Source of the DNA: Actinoplanes regularis | GTDB taxonomy: Bacteria > Actinomycetota > Actinomycetes > Mycobacteriales > Micromonosporaceae | Length of the DNA stretch: 64,000 nucleotides | Assembly (NCBI RefSeq): GCF_900188005.1 | Contig: NZ_FZNR01000016.1 | Location: 124,001 to 188,000, forward strand | Direction of reading: 5' to 3' | Part shown: piece by piece, positions 16,359 to 24,416 of the stretch | Numbering within the stretch: the stretch's first letter is position 1 | How the letters are laid out: each line of letters opens with the position of its first letter | The notes under the pieces: generated by a model | Seen by the model: only the letters and a program-made list of their open reading frames with translations | Databases searched by the model: none | Told to the model about the DNA's origin: nothing | Translations under genes and position numbers: made by a program

Positions 16359-16420
16359 TCAACTCAGCGGTTGACTCTGCTGGCGCACGGGGCTAGCTTG
16401 TCTTTAAACCGATTAGTTGA
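16359..16420 (+). promoter_or_regulatory. ArsR operon promoter with two mirrored operators
   Basis: A -35 TTGACT (16371-16376) and -10 TAGCTT (16394-16399) are 17 bp apart. Site 1, TCAAC-tcagcg-GTTGA (16359-16374), is a perfect dyad overlapping the -35. Site 2, TAAAC-cgatta-GTTGA (16405-16420), overlaps the likely start of transcription. Site 1 reversed matches site 2 at 15 of 18 bases (with flanks), so they are two copies of one operator in opposite orientation. This fits autorepression by the ArsR protein encoded next. Confidence 0.7.
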
Positions 16421-16433
16421 AACGAGGAACCGG

Positions 16434-16805
16434 ATGCCGGCGGATGGGTTGTCGCAGGTGTTCGCCGCACTGGCCGACCCGACCAGGCGCGACATGGTGT
16501 CGCGCCTGGCAGCCGGGGACGCGACGGTCAATCAGCTCGCCGAGCCGTACCGGATGTCCCTGCAAGCGGTCTACAAGCACCTCAAGGTGTTGGAGGAGGC
16601 CGGGCTGGTCAGCCGGCCGCCGGGCCCGCAACCGCGGCCGGTGCGGCTGGAGCGGGACGTGTTCGACGAGGTCGGTGGCTGGATCGAGCAGTACCGGCGC
16701 CGGGCCGAGGCGCGCTACCAGCGCCTGGACTCGGTGCTACGAGGCATCAACGAGCAGGACTCGGGATCACGAGTCATGAACGAGCAGAAGGGTTCAGAGA
16801 GATGA
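16434..16805 (+). CDS. ArsR-family winged-helix regulator, 123 aa
   Basis: A short ArsR/SmtB-type repressor. 'VFAALADPTRRDMVSRLA' opens the domain and the recognition helix is 'MSLQAVYKHLKVLEEAGLVS'. There is no cysteine cluster for metal binding, as in the ArsR subfamily paired with SRPBCC (AHSA1) genes. ATG 16434 follows the ribosome-binding site 'acgagga'. Its stop overlaps the next start by ATGA, so the two are translated together. Two dyad sites in the promoter suggest it represses its own operon. Confidence 0.93.
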   Translation: MPADGLSQVFAALADPTRRDMVSRLAAGDATVNQLAEPYRMSLQAVYKHLKVLEEAGLVSRPPGPQPRPVRLERDVFDEVGGWIEQYRRRAEARYQRLDSVLRGINEQDSGSRVMNEQKGSER

Positions 16806-17275
16806 CCGAGGCACGGATCGAAGCCGACAAGGACCTGCCGATCATCCGGATCACCCGGGACTTCGCGGCGACCGCGGAGCAGCTCTTCCGGGCACACACC
16901 GACCCGGAACTGTTCGCGCAGTGGTGCGGGCCGGACTCGACCACGGTCCGCGTCGACCGGTGGGTGGCCGAGAACGGCGGGGCCTGGCAGTACGCGGCGG
17001 TGCGCGGCGACGAGGAGTACCGGTTCCGCGGCTGCTTCCACGAGGTCCGCCCCGACCGGATCGTGCAGACGTTCACCTTCGAGGGCGCTCCCGACGGCGT
17101 CGCCCTGGAGACGTTGACCTTCGAGGACCTGGGCGACGGGCGCACCCGGCTGCACGCACAGTCCCTGGTCGACAGCTTCGAGGGGCGCGACGCCTGGCTG
17201 CAGAGCGGGATGGAGACGGGCGTCAACGAGGGCTACGCCAAACTCGACACCCTCCTCGCCAAGGGCACGATCTGA
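16802..17275 (+). CDS. SRPBCC / AHSA1-family protein, 157 aa
   Basis: An activator-of-Hsp90-ATPase-1-like START-fold protein. Characteristic stretches are 'IIRITRDFAATAEQLFRAHT', 'LFAQWCGPDS' and the C-terminal helix 'ETGVNEGYAKLDTLLA'. These proteins form a hydrophobic ligand pocket; the ligand is unknown. It overlaps the ArsR gene by 4 bp. The ArsR-SRPBCC pair is a recurrent two-gene operon. Confidence 0.92.
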   Translation: MTEARIEADKDLPIIRITRDFAATAEQLFRAHTDPELFAQWCGPDSTTVRVDRWVAENGGAWQYAAVRGDEEYRFRGCFHEVRPDRIVQTFTFEGAPDGVALETLTFEDLGDGRTRLHAQSLVDSFEGRDAWLQSGMETGVNEGYAKLDTLLAKGTI

Positions 17276-17279
17276 CCCT

Positions 17280-17510
17280 TCGAGCGACCCCGCCCGACCG
17301 CTGCTGGAGCCGATATCACCACGCCCACCAGCCGAGGTCGTCCGGCTGGTGCGGGTGGCGGCCCCACGACGCCACCACCCGAGCCAGCAGAGACCGCCCG
17401 GCTGGGACGCATGGTCGCCTCCCGCGACACCACCCAACCGGCCGAGAACACCCGGCTGGGACGCACAGCCCCGTCACGACCAGCCGAGAGTTCGAGCCGG
17501 GGCTGCGCTG
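17280..17510. repeat. degenerate about 45-60-bp repeats upstream of the methyltransferase
   Basis: Three imperfect units contain 'gagaacacccggctgggacgcac', 'gagaccgcccggctgggacgcat' and 'accagccgaga'. A related block occurs on the other side of the methyltransferase gene (18425-18500). No gene is seen in this gap. Confidence 0.55.
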
Positions 17511-17563
17511 AGTGGTTCGGAGTCCGGTCAGGTCCCTGGTTGGCGTCGGCTACCTTGTCGATC

Positions 17564-18409
17564 ATGGTTGCCGGCGGAAGGACACCGAGACCAGTGGCGG
17601 CGACAGCCTTCGACGAGTACGAGCGGTCGCGGTGGGCAGGGCGGGCGACGGCGTACCAGGGCAGCTTCGCCGCGCTGTGCGCCTATCCCGCAGGGGCGCT
17701 GCTGGACGCCGCGGAGGTCAAGGTCGGTGACCGGCTGCTGGACGTCGGCACCGGTACCGGCACCGTCGCTGCCCTGGCCTGCGCCCGCGGTGCAGGAGTC
17801 GTGGCTGTCGATGCCGAGCCCAGCATGCTGGAGTTGGCACGCCGCCGGGTTCCCGCCGCTGAGGTTCAGCATGCGGAGCTGCCTCGGCTCCCGTTCGCCG
17901 AGGACTCTTTCGACGCGGCCGTGGCCAACTTCGTCATCAACCACGTCGGCGATCCGATGGCCGCCATCCGCGAGCTGCGGCGAGTCGTACGTCCTGGCGG
18001 TCGCATCGCGGTGACGATCTGGCCCTACCCCGCGCCACCGGCGCAACAGCTCTGGACCACCATCTTCGACGCCGCCGGCGCCGAGCGCCCCACCGACCTG
18101 CCGCGGGTCGCGCCGGACAGGGACTTTCCCCGCACCAGCGACGGACTGTCGAACCTTCTCCGTCAGGCAGGGCTCGCTGACGTCGGCTGCGACACCATCA
18201 CCTGGAACCACCGCACCGACCCGGAATCCTGGTGGAACGGACCCGCCAACGGCATCGGTTCGTTCGGCCTGGTGATGCAGCGCCAGACTGCGGACACCAT
18301 CGACCGCGTCCGGGTCCAGTACGAACTTCACACCGCGGCCTACCGGGACGCCGACGGCCGGCTCGCACTACCGACCGCCGCCCTACTGGCCTCCGCTTCC
18401 GTCAGCTGA
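17564..18409 (+). CDS. class I SAM-dependent methyltransferase, 281 aa
   Basis: A Methyltransf_11-type Rossmann fold. Motif I is 'LLDVGTGTGTVAALA' (residues about 53-67), the acidic ribose-binding loop is 'VVAVDAEPSML', and later motifs are 'LPFAEDSFDAAVANFVINHV' and 'RVVRPGGRIAV'. It transfers a methyl group from SAM to an unknown small molecule. ATG 17564 is preferred to an upstream in-frame start because the upstream 50 codons come from repeat DNA. A single gene flanked on both sides by related degenerate repeats. Confidence 0.88.
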   Translation: MVAGGRTPRPVAATAFDEYERSRWAGRATAYQGSFAALCAYPAGALLDAAEVKVGDRLLDVGTGTGTVAALACARGAGVVAVDAEPSMLELARRRVPAAEVQHAELPRLPFAEDSFDAAVANFVINHVGDPMAAIRELRRVVRPGGRIAVTIWPYPAPPAQQLWTTIFDAAGAERPTDLPRVAPDRDFPRTSDGLSNLLRQAGLADVGCDTITWNHRTDPESWWNGPANGIGSFGLVMQRQTADTIDRVRVQYELHTAAYRDADGRLALPTAALLASASVS

Positions 18410-18424
18410 GGAGCCATTCCGCCG

Positions 18425-18500
18425 CGACCAGCCGGGAACACCCGGCCAGCCTGCACAGCCCTGACCCGAGACGGGAAACGACCAGCTGGGAGCACCTGGC
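18425..18500. repeat. degenerate repeat copies related to those at 17280-17510
   Basis: 'cgaccagccgggaacacccggccagcctgcacagccctgac' and 'cgaccagctgggagcacctgg' resemble 'aaccggccgagaacacccggctgggacgcacagccccg' upstream of the methyltransferase gene. The gene lies between two remnants of one repeat family. Confidence 0.5.
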
Positions 18501-18568
18501 GGTTCGATGGCGGGATGGGACAGCGGGTGAGGGTGCTGTCTCGGGGTGGGACAGCACCCGTGGGACGG

Positions 18569-19828
18569 TCAGCCGGCGGGGAAGAGGGAGTCGAAGACGG
18601 CCGTGCGGTCGAAGGACATCGCGTGGGCGCGGGCCCGCGACTCCATCGCGCGCTTCTCCGACTCCGGCATGTCGAGGACGACCCGGTCGACGGCCTCGGC
18701 GAGCGCGTCGATGTCGCCCGCCTCGACGATGACCGCCGTGTCACCGACCGCCTCGCCGGTCCCGCCGGTAAGGGTGGTGACGATCGGACCGCCGCCGGCC
18801 AGCATCTTCTCGGTCAGGGCGATGCCGAACGTCTCGACGAAGTCCGGCTCCGGCTTGGTGGGCAGCGCGTAGGCCGCGCACCCGGCCATCAGCAGCGGCT
18901 TCTCGTCGTCGTCGACGTCGGTGAGGAAGATGATCCGCTCGTCCTCCTTGGCCATCGCCCGGACGTGTTCCAGCGCGGGCCCGGTGCCGGCGACGACCAG
19001 CGGAACCTCGACCCGGCACTGCATTTTGCCGTACGCGATGACCAGGTCGTAGATGCCTTTGGCCCGAGCCACCCGGGACAGGAAGAGAAGGTACTTGCCG
19101 CGTTTGAGGCCGCGCTTCTCCAGCGCCTCGTCGACGGCCGTCTCGTCGAGGTCGAGGAACGCGGACGAGTCGATCGGCGGATAGCTGACCGTGACCCGCT
19201 CGCGGCACTGCTGGGCGAACGTGGTGCCGCCGTGGGCGTCGACCTCCTCGGCCGAGGCGATGATCTCGTCCTTGGTGTACTGCGAGACCGCGACCACCTC
19301 GTCGCTGGCCAGGAACGTGGTGAGCAGGACCGTCGCGGCCCCGAAGCGGCCCTCGCGCAGGCAGGAGCGGATGACGTTGGTGACGTCCGAGCCGACCGCC
19401 TTGGCGATGGTGTGCACCTGCGGGTTGAAGCCGGCGGCGCGGGCCGCGTTGACCGCGTCGTTGATCACCTGGGTGTGCGGGACCAGGTACATCGACAGGC
19501 AGACGGTGGGCACGCCGTCGCTGAGCAGTTCGACCAGGCGGCCGGTGAGTCCGGCCAGGTGCCGGCCGTCGGGCACGCGGTAGTCGCCGACCGCCTCGGG
19601 ACGTTCGACGGTGATGCCGTCGCTGTACGGCAGCAACCGGTCGAGCGGCTTCAGCGGCAGGCCGGCCGCCTGCAGCGCGGGAATTGGCCAGGTGATCAGG
19701 CGTACGTCGTCGAAGCCCCGGGTCAGGGCCACCTCGGCGAGGTTGCGCGCTTCACCCGAGTGTCCGCAGACAACCGGGTCGGCGCGAACCGCGATCACGA
19801 GTCTCCGAGTAGGACGGCTCATGGTCAT
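18569..19828 (-). CDS. GT4-type glycosyltransferase, 419 aa
   Basis: A GT-B fold retaining glycosyltransferase. The C-terminal nucleotide-sugar domain has 'LLFLSRVARAKGIYDLVIAY', 'LVVAGTGPALEHVRAMA' and the E-x7-E-like catalytic region 'PDFVETFGIALTEKMLAGG'. The N-terminal domain has 'CGHSGEARNLAE' and 'DEVVAVSQYTKDE'. The sugar donor and acceptor are unknown. Its ATG start region overlaps the stop of the GH92 gene by 4 bp, so the two are coupled. Together they suggest mannose-containing glycan handling. Confidence 0.88.
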   Translation of the reverse strand: MTMSRPTRRLVIAVRADPVVCGHSGEARNLAEVALTRGFDDVRLITWPIPALQAAGLPLKPLDRLLPYSDGITVERPEAVGDYRVPDGRHLAGLTGRLVELLSDGVPTVCLSMYLVPHTQVINDAVNAARAAGFNPQVHTIAKAVGSDVTNVIRSCLREGRFGAATVLLTTFLASDEVVAVSQYTKDEIIASAEEVDAHGGTTFAQQCRERVTVSYPPIDSSAFLDLDETAVDEALEKRGLKRGKYLLFLSRVARAKGIYDLVIAYGKMQCRVEVPLVVAGTGPALEHVRAMAKEDERIIFLTDVDDDEKPLLMAGCAAYALPTKPEPDFVETFGIALTEKMLAGGGPIVTTLTGGTGEAVGDTAVIVEAGDIDALAEAVDRVVLDMPESEKRAMESRARAHAMSFDRTAVFDSLFPAG

Positions 19829-22068
19829 TCCTTAGATGTCGCAGGGGGTTTGGCGAGGCTGAAGGAGTGGGACGGCGGACGGATCCGGTTTCCCCACGTC
19901 GATGGTTCGGGGCCGAGCCTGAGGTGCAGGCGGCCGCCGCGATGCACGTCCGTCGCGGACAGATGCGTCGAGTGCAGCGGTTTTCCGTTGAGGGTGGCGG
20001 ACTGGACGTATTGGGCGGGCGGGTCCAGGTCGAGGCCGTCGACGCCGATCGGTGTCTCGCGGTGCCCGCTTGTCTCGATGATGAACTCCTCGTCCCCGAC
20101 GCGCAGCGCCGCCCGGGCGAAAGCCGGAGTGTTCACCAGGAAGATGCTTTGGCCGGCGACCGGGAACAGGCCGAGCGACGCCCAGACGTACCAGGCGCTC
20201 AGGCCGCCGGAGTCGTCGTTGCCCGGCAGGCCGCCGGGGCCGGTGCCGAACTGCCAGGTCAGTGCGGAGTGGACGATCTCGGCGGTACGGTCGGGGCGCC
20301 CGGCGTAGTGGTAGGCCCAGGGCGCCTCCATGTCCGGCTCGTTGTTCAGGCCCTCGAAGCGGTTGAGGGCGTAGCCGGTGGCCATCTCGGTCGGCTGCGG
20401 GTTGGTTCCGGGTTGTTTGACCGGTTGCGCGCCATAGCCGAAGAATCGGTCGAGTTTGTCGATGAAGCCCTTGTCTCCGCCGGACATCTCGATCCGGGCG
20501 GCCATGTCGTGCAGCAGCCGGAACGAGTAGTTCCACTTGCCGCCCTCGTAGAACTCCGAGTCGCGCAGCAGGCCGGTGGACGGGTCGAACGCGTTCACCC
20601 ACTGGTGGCTGCGGCGTTCGAGGTCGTCGGCGAGTCGCCGGTCGTTGAGCGCGCGGGCGACCTTGGCGGTGGCGTGGTGGGCGTACGCCAGGTCGAGGGT
20701 GTGCGTGATCGGATGGACCAGGCCGTGCTCGAAGAAGTCCTCGCCGTACATCCGGCGCAGGTCGTCGACCATGTGCACGAGCGCCCAGCCCCAGTCGACG
20801 CCGTTGCGGCCGAGCGCGTGCGCGTCGGCGATCGCGGTGTGCGCCAGCGCGGACGCCTGCCGGAAGAACCGGTCGGCGCCGCGGGCCATGCGGTAGCCGA
20901 TCGGGAAGTTTCCCTCCTCCTCGCAGACCCGGATGAGCGACTCGAGCAGGTCCATGGCACGGTCCGGGGCGATCGCCTGCAGCAGCGGGATCTGCGTCTT
21001 GTAGATGTCCCACATGGTGCAGATGTCGAACGCGTACGGGCCGGAGCTGGGCCAGAACGGGCTCTCGTCGTCGGCGAAGCACGGCTTGATCAGCGAGTGG
21101 TAGAGCGCGGTCGCCATCACCGTGCGCCGGGCCGGGGTGCCGCCCTCGACCTGGACCCGGTCGATGTGGTCACGCCAGCGCTCGCGGGTGCCGGCGCGGA
21201 CGGTCTCGAAGGCCGATTCGGAGGTGCCGCACTCCCGGTGCAGGTTCTCCTTGGCCTGCTCACAGCCGCGCAGCGAGAAGCCCATCCGGACCTCGATGGT
21301 CTGCCCGGCGCGGGCCGAGCCCATGAAGAGCAGGCCGAACGGGCGCAGCGTGGTGTGCCGGATGCTGTCGAAGTCGAGCCGGGTGCCGCCCGGGATGAGG
21401 CGCCGGTCGTACCAGAGCATCTGCCGCCAGCCGGGGGTGTCCGCCTCCAGGTAGACCGAGAGCGGCACGCCCTCCATCACGACGGTGCCCTGCGCGCGGC
21501 CGCGGCCCATGCTCTCCACCTGGGCGCGCAGCGGAACGGTGCGCCCCAGGTCGATCGCCAGGCCACCGCAGGAGAGGTCGATCACGACCCGGGCGCTGTG
21601 GTGGTCGGGGAAGGTGAACCGGTGTACGGCAACCTTCTCCCCCACGGTGATCTCGCAGCGCACCCCGGTGTCGAGGTTCGCGGCGTAGTAGCCGGGTTCG
21701 GCGCGTTCGTCGTGCAGCGCCCAGGACTGGCCGAGATCGTCCAGCGGCTGGACCATCGGGGTCACGCGCACATAGTTGTAATACTTTCGAATCGCGCCGG
21801 TTCCGGACTGCTGGAAATGGGTGAAGCCGGAGGCCTCGGTACGTTCGAACATCTCCTCGGGCACGCCCTCGGTGTTCTTCGCGTACCGGCCGTAGCCGGT
21901 CGGGTAGGCGCCCGAGTAGGCGCAGGCGGAGACCATGCCCAGGGGCGAGGTCGCGCCGGGGTGGGTATTGCCCACCTGCGGTTTGGGCCACCACCAGGTG
22001 GCGGCCAGACCGTGTGCTCGAGGCAGGTCGGTCGCCGCGGTGCCGATGAAGGGATCAACGTTGTCCAG
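19825..22068 (-). CDS. GH92-family glycoside hydrolase (alpha-mannosidase type), about 747 aa
   Basis: Strong GH92 signatures: 'GNTHPGATSPLGMVS' near the N-terminus, 'YHSLIKPCFADDES' and 'CTMWDIYKTQIPLL' in the (alpha/alpha)6 domain, and 'GNDDSGGLSAWYVWASLGLF' with the general acid/base region. GH92 enzymes are calcium-dependent exo-alpha-mannosidases. The first ordinary start is GTG 21973-21975, but the conserved family start 'NVDPFIGT' is encoded upstream in the same frame (about 22060-22036). The frame is open back to a stop at 22081, yet contains only ATC (22069-22071) and CTG (22066-22068) as possible starts. I extend to CTG 22068. No secretion signal is visible, which is unusual for the family. 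It is coupled to the downstream glycosyltransferase. Confidence 0.88.
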   Translation of the reverse strand: MDNVDPFIGTAATDLPRAHGLAATWWWPKPQVGNTHPGATSPLGMVSACAYSGAYPTGYGRYAKNTEGVPEEMFERTEASGFTHFQQSGTGAIRKYYNYVRVTPMVQPLDDLGQSWALHDERAEPGYYAANLDTGVRCEITVGEKVAVHRFTFPDHHSARVVIDLSCGGLAIDLGRTVPLRAQVESMGRGRAQGTVVMEGVPLSVYLEADTPGWRQMLWYDRRLIPGGTRLDFDSIRHTTLRPFGLLFMGSARAGQTIEVRMGFSLRGCEQAKENLHRECGTSESAFETVRAGTRERWRDHIDRVQVEGGTPARRTVMATALYHSLIKPCFADDESPFWPSSGPYAFDICTMWDIYKTQIPLLQAIAPDRAMDLLESLIRVCEEEGNFPIGYRMARGADRFFRQASALAHTAIADAHALGRNGVDWGWALVHMVDDLRRMYGEDFFEHGLVHPITHTLDLAYAHHATAKVARALNDRRLADDLERRSHQWVNAFDPSTGLLRDSEFYEGGKWNYSFRLLHDMAARIEMSGGDKGFIDKLDRFFGYGAQPVKQPGTNPQPTEMATGYALNRFEGLNNEPDMEAPWAYHYAGRPDRTAEIVHSALTWQFGTGPGGLPGNDDSGGLSAWYVWASLGLFPVAGQSIFLVNTPAFARAALRVGDEEFIIETSGHRETPIGVDGLDLDPPAQYVQSATLNGKPLHSTHLSATDVHRGGRLHLRLGPEPSTWGNRIRPPSHSFSLAKPPATSKE

Positions 22069-22112
22069 GATGGCGGGACTCTAACCGGCCAAAGGCCCAC
22101 CTGTGGTTTCAA

Positions 22113-24362
22113 TCAGGTGAACTGCGCCAGTGGAGTGACACACTTCCGGTTGATCAACATCGCCTGGAACTCCTCCGGCGGCTGCGGCTCGCTGAAGAAA
22201 TAGCCCTGCACGGCCGGACAGCCGGCCGCCCGCAACGCCTCCCAGTCGGCCATCTCCTCGACGCCCTCGGCGATCGTCGACATGCCCAGCGACCGGGCCA
22301 GCCACAGGACCGCCGAGATGATCGACGCCTTGCGCTGGTCCTCGGCGAGACCGGCGACGAACGAACGGTCCAGTTTCACCACATCGGCGGGGACCGACTT
22401 GAGCCAGGTCAACGAGCTGTAGCCGGTGCCGAAATCGTCCAGCGCGATCCGCACGCCGAGCCGCTTGATGGTGGCCAGCCGCTCGCCGACGTCGACCGTC
22501 GAGGCCAGCACCGCGGTCTCGGTGATCTCCAGGACCAGGCGGGACGGGTCCAGCTCGGGATGCTCGGCGAGCAGGCCGGCCAGCATCGGCACGAAGCCGG
22601 GGTCGGCCAGTTGGCGGGGGCTGACATTGACCGACACGTAGCCCAGGTGGCTGGACCAGTAGAGCAGGTGGTCGAAGGCGGAGCGCAGCACGTGCTCGCC
22701 GAGCGCCACGATCAGGCCGGTCTCCTCGGCGGCGCCGATGAAGTGGAACGGGCTGAGGATCTTCCCGTCCGGCAGGCGCATCCGGACCAGGGCTTCGGCG
22801 CCGACGATCTGCCCGTTGACGGTGGAAACCACCGGCTGGAACCAGAGCGGCAGCGTCCACGGTAGGTGGCCGGTGAGCGCCTGGCGCAAGCGGGCCTCGG
22901 CGGCCAGGCGCTCGCGCACCGATACCCGCATGTCCTCGGTGAACACCTCGAGACGGTTGCCGCCGGCCCGCTTGGCCGCGTACATCGCGGTGTCGGCGGC
23001 CAGGACGACGTCGTCGGCGTGCTCGGCGCCGTGCCCGGACGCGGCGCCGACGCTGATCGAGATCGGCAGCGGGTTGTCACCGACGTCCAGCGGCTCGCTC
23101 ATCGCGGCCAGAATCTCCTGGCCCAGCAGCGGGCCGGAGGTGGACGGACCGGCCACGGCCACGGCGAACTCGTCGCCGCCGAGCCGGGCCAGCAGCGCGC
23201 CGAGTGGCGCCACCCGGGTCAGCCGGGCGGCCAGAGCGCGCAGCACCTCGTCGCCGGTGGCGTGACCGGAGCCGTTGTTGACCGATTTGAAGCGGTCCAC
23301 GCCGAGGTAGATCACGCTGACCGGGGTCCGGCCGCGCAGCATCACGGCCAGGTCCTGTTCGAACGCCTTGCGGGACAGCAGCCCGGTCAGCGAGTCGTGC
23401 CGCACCTGACGGCGCAGCTCCTCCTCATGGTTACGGACGCTGGTGACGTCCTGGCAATGCGCGAAGATGAACCGCAGCCGGCCCTGCCTGTCACGCAGCG
23501 GCGTGGTGTGCAACTGCACCCAGATCAGCGAGCCGTCGTCGATGCGCCGGAACCGCCGGACCATGGTGAGCGGCTCCGGGGAGGCCATCACTCGCTCCAG
23601 GACACTGCTCTCCGGGGCGACCGGCACGAGTGGCAGGTCGCGTACCGAGAAATCCGCCGGAAGCTCGTCCGGCAGCCGCAACCACTGCCGGAAGGCGGCG
23701 TTGCCGCGCAGCAGCCGGCCGTCGGGCGCGAACATCGCCATCGGCGTCGGTGTCTCGTCGAAGGCGATGCTGAGCTGTGCCTGGCTCTCCTCCAGGTTGT
23801 CCGCGGCCCGGCGCTCCTCGGCCTCGGTCAGGTGCCAGTAGACCGCCTGGAAGCCGGCCGCCAGCAGTACCGCGAAGCCGTGCAGCAGCGCCCAGAACAG
23901 CGGGTGCGTTCTCGCCGAGTCGTGGTCGTAGGTGTGCGCGCCGTTCAGCATCCCGAACACCCCGTGGTGCAGGATCGTGGCGACCAGGAACGCCCCGAAC
24001 GGCGCCCAGTCGCGGTAGAGGGCGAGCGCGGCGATGGCGATGAAGAACGCGAAGTGCGCCTCGGTGAGGCCGTTGTTGAGCGAGACGAAGCCGGCGCAGG
24101 CGATCGTGAAGCCGATCGCGACACAGACCGAGCGCAGCCGCCGGTTCCGCAGCAGGGTGCCGGCCACCACGGTGGGCAGCACCAGCAGGTCGATCCAGAG
24201 CAGCGCGGCGTTCTGGTGCCGTAGCGCTCCGAACACGGTCGACGCGACCACGAAGACGGCAAGTAGCACGGTCAGCAACCGGTGCCGTCCGGCCCAGTCC
24301 TCGTCGCGCAGGCCACCGCCGGCCGGAAGCCGGTCTCGCAGCCGGATCAGCCAGGTCCCCAT
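22113..24362 (-). CDS. membrane PAS-GGDEF-EAL c-di-GMP cyclase/phosphodiesterase, 749 aa
   Basis: Five to six TM helices (residues about 28-180) are followed by a PAS domain (about 190-315), GGDEF (about 325-480) and EAL (about 495-740). The cyclase loop is intact ('ARLGGDEFAVAV'). The phosphodiesterase keeps the 'EALVRM', 'EITE', 'ALDDFGTGYSS', 'VKLDRSFV' and 'TIAEGVE' residues. It may therefore both make and degrade cyclic di-GMP, with one activity probably dominant in vivo. ATG 24362. Its stop lies only about 45 bp before the GH92 start region on the same strand, so the three genes may form an operon. Confidence 0.95.
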   Translation of the reverse strand: MGTWLIRLRDRLPAGGGLRDEDWAGRHRLLTVLLAVFVVASTVFGALRHQNAALLWIDLLVLPTVVAGTLLRNRRLRSVCVAIGFTIACAGFVSLNNGLTEAHFAFFIAIAALALYRDWAPFGAFLVATILHHGVFGMLNGAHTYDHDSARTHPLFWALLHGFAVLLAAGFQAVYWHLTEAEERRAADNLEESQAQLSIAFDETPTPMAMFAPDGRLLRGNAAFRQWLRLPDELPADFSVRDLPLVPVAPESSVLERVMASPEPLTMVRRFRRIDDGSLIWVQLHTTPLRDRQGRLRFIFAHCQDVTSVRNHEEELRRQVRHDSLTGLLSRKAFEQDLAVMLRGRTPVSVIYLGVDRFKSVNNGSGHATGDEVLRALAARLTRVAPLGALLARLGGDEFAVAVAGPSTSGPLLGQEILAAMSEPLDVGDNPLPISISVGAASGHGAEHADDVVLAADTAMYAAKRAGGNRLEVFTEDMRVSVRERLAAEARLRQALTGHLPWTLPLWFQPVVSTVNGQIVGAEALVRMRLPDGKILSPFHFIGAAEETGLIVALGEHVLRSAFDHLLYWSSHLGYVSVNVSPRQLADPGFVPMLAGLLAEHPELDPSRLVLEITETAVLASTVDVGERLATIKRLGVRIALDDFGTGYSSLTWLKSVPADVVKLDRSFVAGLAEDQRKASIISAVLWLARSLGMSTIAEGVEEMADWEALRAAGCPAVQGYFFSEPQPPEEFQAMLINRKCVTPLAQFT

Positions 24363-24416
24363 GGCAGGAGGATCGGGTGCGTGCCGCCGAACCCGCAGGT
24401 TCCGCTCGGTAGCTTC

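Noticed and set aside
19867..22203. 778-codon plus-strand frame opposite GH92
   Set aside because: It is an antisense shadow of the GH92 gene, with composition typical of reversed high-GC codons.
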